DNA from: Craterostigma plantagineum
Lineage: Eukaryota > Streptophyta > Magnoliopsida > Lamiales > Linderniaceae
Length of the DNA stretch: 64,000 nucleotides
Assembly (NCBI GenBank): GCA_027422505.1
Contig: JAPQWV010000001.1
Span: 7,812,001 to 7,876,000 of the forward strand
Direction of reading: 5' to 3'
Under the pieces are notes generated by a model. The model was not told the DNA's origin and did no database searches. It saw only the letters and a program-made list of their open reading frames with translations. A program made the position numbers and the translations under genes. Shown here one piece after another: positions 56,717 through 64,000 of this stretch (the stretch's first letter is position 1; the number at the start of each line of letters is the position of its first letter).

Positions 56717-59700
56717 TTAATTCGTCACACCCATACGAGCAACATGCTCATGAAATATAGCGGGCGCTAACGCTTTAGTAAGTGGATCTGCAATCATAAA
56801 ATCTGTTCCAATATGCTCAATGATTATATATCCACTCTGAACTCGTTCTTTCACAACTAGGAACTTAATGTCAGTGTGCTTAGACCTGGAGCTCCTGTTG
56901 TTATTGGAATACAGGACCGCCGAATTGTTGTCACAGAATAGCTTTATTGGTCGTTCAACTGAATTGACAACTTTAAGCCCTGTCACTAAATTTCGCAGCC
57001 AAACAGCCTGTTGGAGGCCTCGTAGCAAGCTGCAAATTCTGCGTCCATCGTAGATGAAGCGATAAGTGTCTGTTTGACACTTCTCCAAGAAATTTCTCCC
57101 CCAGCCAGCATAAAAACGTAGCCAGATGTCGATTTGCGGCTGTCTAGGTATCCCGCAAAATCAGAGTCACAATACCCAATGATCTCCAAATACTCTGACT
57201 TTCTGTATGTGAGCATATAATCCTTCGTCTTTTGAAGATATCTAAAGACCCTTTTGGCTGCTACCCAATGTTCTCTACCCGGATTGCTTTGGTATCGACC
57301 AAGCATTCCTACGGGGAACGCCAAATCAGGTCTGGTGCAAACCTGTGCGTGCGTACATTAAACTTCCCACTGCCGACGCATATGGTATATCCTTCATGTG
57401 CTTGGATTCCAAAATGTTATCCGGACACTGTTTGAGGTTGAACTTATCACCTTTTGAGACTGGAGTGTCATGTGGACGACGATTTTCCATGCTAAACCTT
57501 TGCAGTACCTTTTCGATGTAGCTATTTTGTGATAACCCAAGAGTTCCCCGTGAGTGATCATGGTGAATCTGGATCCCTAATACAAAAGAAGCTTCCCCAA
57601 GATCTTTCATGTCAAAATGACCCGAAAGAAATCTCTTGGTGTCCCGAAGTAAATTATCATCGCTGCTAGCTAGTAAAATGTCGTCTACGTACAAGATCAA
57701 AAAGATAAACCTGCTCCCACTGAATTTGTTATACACACAGTCCTCAACAGAGTTAGCCTCAAAACCGAAAGAGGTGATAGTCTGGTGAAACTTTTGGTAC
57801 CACTGACGAGAAGCCTGCTTGAGTCCGTAGATGGATTTCTTTAGTTTACAGACCAGTGGGCTAGATTTGTCCGAAGCTAAACCCTCTGGCTGCAACATAT
57901 ATATAGTTTTTCGTTGCATTTCTCCTTTCTTGCGTTGACCTCCGTAGAGGCGCTGGTTCCAACAGAGGTTCATGAGTTTGTACTTGATGATCAGCTTTAG
58001 CTTCACCTTTATAAGGATGATCATGATGAACAACTACAGGTGAAATATGCTGATCCATTGGAGGAACGATTTCATTTTCGTCCATATCTCGAGATCGGAT
58101 AACCACAGGGACAAAAAATTTGTCTTGACCGACCTGAGCTGTATGAAGAGGAATTTATGAACCCTCTTCTTCGAATAGAAAATCGTTTCGATTATCCTCA
58201 TCCTCCCCAAACTCAAGATCCTCAGATAACCTGACATTTCCTGTCTCGAAAAATGTCCTTATTGTGGGATCATAAAATTTATAGCCTCGTGATTTTTTCG
58301 GATAACCTACGAAGTAGCTACTAACAGTCATTGAGTCCAATTTCTTCTCGCCCGGCCTGTAAGGCCGTGCCTCAGTAGGACATTCCCAAACTCGTAAATG
58401 CATAAGAACGGGCCTTTTACCCGTCCATAACTCGTAAGGGGTACTGTTCGTAGCTTTAATAGGGACTCTGTTAAGAATGTAGGTTGCGGTTCTTAATGCG
58501 TCGCCCCAGAGTGAGTGAGTTAAAGTCGTACGAGCAATCATACTTCTCACCATATCCTGAAGGGTTCTGTTTCGTCTCTCAGCAACACCGTTCACATTTG
58601 GACTCCCAGGCATTGTGTACTGAGGAAGATCCCACACTCCTCTAGAAACTTAGCAAACGGTCCTGGACGTTGTTCACCTGATCCGTCATACCGCCCGTAG
58701 TATTCTCCACCACGGTCGGATCTGACAGCCTTAATCGTTTTGCCGTGTCGATTTTCGACTTCGGCTTTTAACGCCTTAAAAACGTCAAGTGCTTCAGACT
58801 TCTCATGAATTAGGTACAAATGACCGTAACGAGAGTAATCGTCGATCAACGTGATAAAATAGCGTTGTCCATTCCAAGAAGCCGTAGGGAGTGGACCACA
58901 CACATCCGTATGAATCAGTTCTAAGACTTCCTTAGCTCTCTCAGCATTAATTTTCTTTTATTTGTTGTTTTACCCTTTATACACTCGATACATAAATGAT
59001 CTCCGGATTTATCAAGTGTTTCCAGAATTCCATCAGACGCAAGCTTATCAATTCTCCTTTCGGATATATGACCCAAATGCTTATGCCATAAACCAAATGA
59101 ATTCTCGGATGGTAACTTACGCTTAATTCCTCTAGTTTCTACATTATGGGACTCTTCGTAGTTTACTGTATCAGGTAGATACAGATTGTCATGTTCAGAT
59201 AGGTTACTGGTTCCAATAGCCGAAGATGTAGAATAAATAACACACTTTCTGTTACCAAATGAACAAATATAACCTTCTTTGTCCAATACAGAAACTGAAA
59301 TCAAATTCCGTCTAAATGACGGCACAACGAAAGTGTTATTCAAATCCAAAAAGAAACAAGAACTTAATAATAATCTAAAAGTCCCCACGCCTTGAACATC
59401 AACTGCTTCTCCAGCCCCCATCTAGATGATTCTTTCAGCATCACTACGCTTTCGGCAGCTCAGGCAACCCTGCATAGACATACTTATGTGAGTTGTAGCA
59501 CCGGAATCAACCCACCACGTATATGCAGGTACACCAAATTAATTTCAGCGTTTACAAAAGCCAAAACATTTCTTTAGTCGCCAAGCATGATACTTGGCAC
59601 AATCCTTCTTTAAGTGAGAAGCTTTCTTGCAGAAGAAGCATTTAATTGGTTTTTCTTTACGCTCTTTGTCAGGGCCCTTAGGCTTCTTCTGATTGATCCA

Positions 59701-59806
59701 GGCAACACAGAACCATAAGCATTTTATTCTTCCAAGCAGCAAAGTTCATTCCATTAAGTTTAGGAATGTTTGTCATGGCAGAGTTCGTAGTCGTAACACC
59801 GACCAT
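56717..59806 (-). pseudogene. Copia gag-pol pseudogene
   Basis: Reads from ATG 59806 (IPKLNGMNFAAWKNKMLMV, gag start), then jumps by deletion to a basic tract and zinc knuckle CFFCKKASHLKKDC (~59630). It continues in changing frames: GAG-pre-integrase LWHKHLGHISERRIDKL and CIECIKGK (58990-59100); integrase with LIDDYSRYGHLYLI, RSDRGGEY and NGVAERRNRTLQD (58400-58900); RT with SIYGLKQASRQW and LYVDDILLASSDD (57600-57850); RNase H with GYCDSDFAGYLDSRKSTSGYVF (57090-57220) and a terminal IADPLTKAL. Most of the capsid domain and part of RT (before YMLQPEG) are missing. At least six frame breaks. Confidence 0.9.
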
Positions 59807-61099
59807 CTTAGCTGATAAGAGAACGATGATTGAATTCACTCACAATTTTTAGCTTTAATAATGATTAAAAAATTTAAATAATAACAACCCATCTTCAGCT
59901 TAATCGTTGTGCAAAAGAGCCTAACGAAGGTTAGGTAGTCAATCCATGAGTGATCAAACTGGTGCAACGATCTAGCGTTCATACCCTATTCCAGCCAAGT
60001 AGTCGCCTTCCGAAGGGCCGATCAACTATTCGCAATGGAAAGACCTTCAGGTACTTCAGCTTACCGTCACAGGCGTACACAAGCCACCGCAATCGCCGTC
60101 CGAAGGGCCGGTCGAAATATCCGCACGCGTCTTGTTACGTCACCGTCCCGACTATTAGATTTATAAAATCTCCACAGTAGAGGTCACGAAGGTGACTATA
60201 CTGCTTCAATAAAATATCACTAATAATCGATATGCTAAAATAAGCATCTTTATGCCGTTATTAAATTTAATAATCACTGTCTATTAAAAGTCGCAATTTT
60301 TCCGAATACTTCTGACTTTAATTGCACCCCGAATAGTCACGGAAAATAGCCAACTAATAACACATTTATTGGAGCTAATATAATTAGATTAGTCCAAAAG
60401 TCTGAAGTGAGCCTAAAATTATTCTAGAATTAATATGGCCTATTTACTTAACCTAAGCAGCCCAAGATAAAAACATAAATGGCCTAGTTTTTTTTTATGT
60501 GGGCCAAAACTAAACTAAGCCCATCAAGAAAACCCTCTAGCAGGCCCAACGAAATCACAGCAAATATAACAGCTAGCACTAGCAAAACATGCCCAACAAA
60601 TGAAAAGCTACGCACGAATTCCTAGGGCTGTCCTAACGAGTCATGCATGAAAAAGCTAGCAATTCAAATAATCATTAGTGGGCCTAATTTGGCCCATTTA
60701 GAGAAAACCCTATTTTTCCTTGAATGAATTTAGCACCAAGCTGCCGAACGAAATCACCAAATAGTGCAGCTGTCACGCAATCCTAGGCAGTCACCTTCTT
60801 TACAGCTTGGACTGTCGCGCGACAATCTCCAGCCCAGCCCCTAATCGGTATTACACCGCGCAGCCTGACAGCAGCCACCATACGCTGCAGTGCATCCGCA
60901 CATGGCGCCAGAGGCGCTCCCAGGCAGCCCCAACGCACAGCCACGCCGAGACTATCGCAGCCACGCGCACGCCCAACGGCGTCGGTTTGCAGTTATCCGA
61001 AGTACGGCGCTGCAACCGTGCCTACGCAGCCCTCACGGTGCAAAATTCCCAAATTCTTAAACCCAAATTAATCCAAAGCAAGGTGTCTTCGATACCACT
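59807..61099 (-). other. Leader of defective Copia element
   Basis: Non-coding on the minus strand between the PBS and the gag start. A ~25 bp motif CCGAAGGGCCG.TCAA occurs twice (60009-60030 and 60088-60110). A moderately GC-rich part at 60800-61040 yields ORFs without recognisable domains. Confidence 0.6.
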
Positions 61100-61959
61100 T
61101 GTTGGAATCCGTAACCGTATGGATCCATAGAGGATTTTAATTAAGGCGATAAACCAAATACAGCGGAATAAAAGGCGTACCTGAAACCTTTAGCTTGGGG
61201 AAGATGGGTACCCCAAAGATCCTTAAACGGCAGTTACTAGGGTTTTATGAGAGCGACGGTGGTATGTTTCGTTGTACAGCACTTAGGGACCACACCCATA
61301 TTTATAGATGTCATAATGGGTTGGTCCATTAATAAGCCCACCAGATATTTACGTTCCAGCTCCCAGACAAATATTAATTAACCCCACACATCTTATTTAA
61401 TTGCGATAGACCCCCTTAAACTTAATTGATCGCCGAATGGGTGCTTTAACTTAATTACAATATTTGGCATACGACTAATACCAGTACCACAATACATGTA
61501 CGTCTATATGTCTGAATGTTAATCGTGCTAGAAATACATAGTCGAATAGTCCCAACCTAACAGTTATATCTATCATACTCTTACTTTTCTACGCTAAATG
61601 GCACCATGAATCCTTTCAGGTTGTGAGACTAACTATCCATTGTGATATGTATCGTGAAAGGTTTCTATTTCTCATCAATAACTCGTCGTATCAATGATTA
61701 AGTTCTCTCGTTCAACCTGATTCGAGCTTTGCTACCCTTATCTGTAGTTCCTTATGTTATTTTCTTTCCATGTGTTTCTTCCATGCTGTTGATTGTAAAG
61801 AGAAATGTTTATTTTTCGTTATTCTTTTTTCTAGTATGCGCTACATATATGTATGTATTGATGGTATATTTTATGACCAATTTTATATTTTATTTCAAAT
61901 TAGAATTATATGGAAAGTGCGCTCTATTTTGCCGATCAAAAACTTTATTCTGAATTGCT

Positions 61960-62844
61960 ATTCACCGCCCCCTTTTTCCTAGTCACCGCCCCCTAAAGGG
62001 CTGAAAAAAGACGATTTTGCCCTTTTGAATTTAAATTTCTATTTAAAGTCCTTTTCCAGACAACAATTTTCATATAGCAATTAAACATTCAAATCAGACT
62101 CAAACAAAACAAAAAAAACGTTCAAATCGCAATGAATCGTCTATTTGGGAGATGGAAAAGTCAAAAGAAAGCGTCTATTGGCACGGATGGTAATCAAATT
62201 CTCGTAAATTTCGGTTTTATAGACGTGAACTCTCGAAAAACGGTCGGATTCGAGCGAAAATTTCGGCCCGACCGAAACATAATTTCGGACAACACAAGGG
62301 GTGACCGAACAACAATTTCGGTCAACCCTTGTGATGACCGAAAATCAATTTCGGTCGCCCAAGAGGGTGACCGAAATTATAGTTCGGCCGCGACAGTCGT
62401 AGCCGAAAATTCGGCTACGACAGTCGCGGCCGAAATCCTGTTTCGGCTACGACAGAGGTGGCCGAAATCGCGTTTCGGTCGCCTCTTAGGGTGACCGAAA
62501 TTTGATTTCGGTTGTTAATTTTTTTTTGTCAGACTTGGAGAGTGTCCCGGAGGATTCCACGGGCGACGGGATAAACTACAGTCGGCATTTTCGCGAAGGA
62601 GGACGATTTTCAACCGACGTGGAAGCCATTAACTGGGCGAAAGGCGTCGCTATTGGTCTTGGTTTCGAGGTGATAATTTCGTCGCACAAGAAATTAGGAA
62701 CAAAAAAATTGATTAGATGTTCTCGCGGAGAACGTTATAGAGGCAAGGAGGATGAATTGGAGAGGCTGTCGAAGTCTAACAAGTGCAGGTGTCCGTTTGT
62801 AGTCATAGCCCAGCAAGATCCAGCTACTAAGGAATGGTTCATTC
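61960..62844 (+). pseudogene. 5' part of a MULE/FAR1-like element gene, cut off by a TRIM
   Basis: Begins near an end-like sequence GCTATTCACCGCCCCC (61965-61982), a form seen at plant MULE ends. An ORF from 62132 (MNRLFGRWKSQKK) is followed by an acceptor TTTTTTTTGTCAG ending at 62532. The next exon reads SRHFREGGRFSTDVEAINWAKGVAIGLGFEVIISSHKK, then RCSRGERYRGKEDELERLSKSNKCRCPFVVIAQQD, the FAR1/MULE-type zinc-binding N-domain (basic, Cys-x-Cys-Pro-Phe). It runs open to 62844, where a 5S-bearing LTR begins. No catalytic domain is in the window. Confidence 0.55.
62236..62520. repeat. Cluster of TTTCGG/CCGAAA palindromes
   Basis: About 20 TTCGG or CCGAA half sites in 285 bp, arranged as hairpins. 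The largest, 62383-62434, is two ~25-nt arms with one mismatch pair and a 2-4 nt loop (TTCGGCCGCGACAGTCG... and its complement). Confidence 0.8.
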
Positions 62845-64000
62845 TGTAACGACCCGTTCCATACCGGGTGTCACTATAGCATCGGTCCCTATCGGGACCA
62901 GTGGGGTTGGGCCCACCACACTCCGACTGATAGTCTGGCCCCACTGTACCACCATTTAACCTTTTAGCGTGCTTCGTGCACTCGCTCACACGCACCCTGA
63001 GAAACTTCCCAGGGGGTCACCCATCCTTAGATTGCCCCAAGTCAAGCACGCTTAACTTCGGAGTTTCTATAGATGGACTCCCGAAAAGGTAGGTCGACCT
63101 TGGTGATATGAGTAGTACTATCAATCCTTTTATACGATTCTTAGCCTGACACGCCCATACATTGTCAGTCTCAGGATCCCCTCTCATTCTGCTGTTCGAT
63201 CGGTTCGTTCATGTACCCCTTCGCCTAGAAGCCTGCCAGAAGCCGCTCATTGTCCGTGCACCCTGGCACCGACGATCACTCCCCGCCCTGTTCGGCCCCG
63301 GGCGTCACATGCCCACCAGCTTCCGCCTGGTTCGTCCCCGAACCAGCACCGTACTGCGAGAGGTTGTTTTCTGATACCACCTGTAACAACCCGTCCCATA
63401 CCGGGTGTCACTATAGCTTCGGTCCCTACCGGGACTAGTGGGGTTGGGCCCACCACACTTCGACTGATAGTCTAGCCCCACTGTACCACCATTTAACCTT
63501 TTAACGTGCTTCGTGCACTCGCTCACACGCACCCTGAGAAACTTCCCAGGGGGTCACCCATCCTTAGATTGCCCCAAGTCAAGCACGCTTAACTTCGGAG
63601 TTTCTATAGATGGACTCCCGAAAAGGTAGGTCGACCTTGGTGATATGAGTAGTACTATCAATTCTTTTATACGATTCTTAGCCTGACACGCCCATACATT
63701 GTCAGTCTCAGGATCCCCTCTCATTCTGGTGTTGGATCGGTTCGTTCATGTACCCCTTCGCCTAGAAGCCTGCCAGGAGTAGCTCATTGTCCGTGCACCC
63801 TGGCACCGGCGATCACTCCCCGCCCTCTTCGGCCCCGGGCGTCACATGCCCACCAGCTTCCGCCTGGTTCGTCCCCGAACTAGCACCGTACTGCGAGAGG
63901 TTGTGCTCTGATATCACCTGTAACGACCCGTTCCATACCGGGTGTCACTATAGCATCGGTCCCTATCGGGACCAGTGGGGTTGGGCCCACCACACTCCGA
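62845..64000 (-). mobile_element. Tandem array of 5S-bearing TRIM (Cassandra-like), runs off window
   Basis: LTR 62845-63309, internal 63310-63381, LTR 63382-63846, internal 63847-63918, LTR 63919-64000+ . The LTRs (465 bp) start TGTAAC(A/G)ACCCGT and end GGGCGTCACA on the plus strand. Each internal domain is only 72 bp and has, on the minus strand, a PBS (TGGTATCAGA at 63370-63379; TGATATCAGAGCACA in the second) and ends in a purine-rich tract beside the LTR. The 5S rRNA-like segment is at 62991-63080 and 63528-63617. No coding capacity. 5S in the LTR is the hallmark of Cassandra TRIMs, though 465 bp is longer than the LTRs I know for that family. Confidence 0.88.
62991..63080 (-). repeat. 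5S rRNA-derived segment in TRIM LTR
   Basis: On the minus strand it contains CTCCGAAGTTAAGCGTGCTTG and GGATGGGTGACCCCCTGGGA, almost identical to the internal promoter (A-box to C-box) of plant 5S rRNA; the middle part differs. The 5' third of 5S is not preserved, so it is not a functional 5S gene. Confidence 0.9.

Larger units (their letters stand above)
55729..61562 (-). mobile_element. Defective Copia element in copy B
   Basis: LTRs 55729-56269 (541 bp) and 61100-61562 (463 bp, missing ~80 bp) start TGTT(C/G)GAATCCG and end CCCAACCTAACA; TSD GTTAT at 55724-55728 and 61563-61567. A purine tract (AGTGGGAGAT on the minus strand, 56270-56281) abuts the left LTR, and TGGTATCGAAG abuts the right LTR as a worn PBS. 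The coding part is full of frameshifts. The numerous LTR differences mark an older insertion. Confidence 0.93.
44300..61960. repeat. Copy B of the segmental duplication, split by nested elements
   Basis: Blocks matching 33.6-37.4 kb survive at 44300-44459, 44967-45010, 45330-45446, 55080-55178, 55433-55723 and 61568-61930. They are separated by a hAT (44460-44958), a Copia (45452-55079), a MITE (55179-55432) and a second Copia (55729-61562). Copy A lacks these insertions. Confidence 0.72.

Noticed and set aside
62991..63617. Possible functional 5S rRNA genes
   Set aside because: Only the A-box to C-box part is 5S-like; the 5' third and exact middle are missing, and the segments lie inside TRIM LTRs.

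Overview
The window is plant nuclear DNA, almost certainly from a eudicot (Lamiales is possible, but that is only a guess). The evidence is short GT-AG introns, an alpha-SNAP gene with plant sequence features, tRNA-iMet primer sites in several LTR elements, and a dense, nested population of LTR retrotransposons, hAT, Mutator (MULE) and CACTA elements. There is no prokaryotic or organellar signature, and no CRISPR, rRNA operon or tRNA gene was recognised.

Layout. 1-9872: a young Copia element (2.2 kb LTRs) on the minus strand. 9.9-13.1 kb: AT-rich DNA with two families of ~400-480 bp tandem repeats. 13.16-14.27 kb: a tandem TRIM array, directly upstream of the gene island. 14.4-23.1 kb: the only gene island, with three genes: a conserved plant protein of unknown function (+, six coding exons, 227 aa, solo LTR in intron 2), alpha-SNAP (-, nine coding exons, 290 aa) and a sororin-like cohesion protein candidate (-, five coding exons, 378 aa, with an internal exon duplication and an E2F-type promoter site). 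23.9-25.4 kb: two adjacent non-autonomous hAT elements. 26.7-33.0 kb: an LTR element whose LTRs carry a 5S-rRNA-derived segment (Cassandra-like) and whose interior has a Ty3/Gypsy-type gag. That gag is split by a ~3 kb solo LTR, which is itself split by a Pack-MULE carrying a trihelix-factor fragment.

33.6-62.0 kb: two diverged copies of one non-coding segment (33.6-37.4 and 44.3-62.0 kb). The second copy is blown apart by hAT, Copia and MITE insertions, and one Copia LTR holds a 7.1 kb CACTA-ended element carrying a plant mobile domain (PMD) gene and a MULE (MURA) transposase pseudogene. Between the two copies, at 39.18-41.93 kb, sits a compact, recent LTR retroelement with one intact 632-codon ORF. 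Its N-terminus is Copia-gag-like, but the middle contains a stretch resembling the C-terminal lid of the ER Hsp70 chaperone BiP. 62.0-64.0 kb: the start of a MULE/FAR1-like gene, broken by a tandem array of 5S-bearing TRIM LTRs that runs off the window.

The three host genes have housekeeping or cell-cycle roles (SNARE recycling; probably sister-chromatid cohesion) and no evident functional link. The most unusual material is in the mobile DNA: the 5S-LTR element with gag, the retroelement ORF with a chaperone segment, and the CACTA-ended PMD/MURA composite. Exon joints, target-site duplications and LTR boundaries were read by eye from the sequence. Protein family names rest on motif recognition, not database searches.
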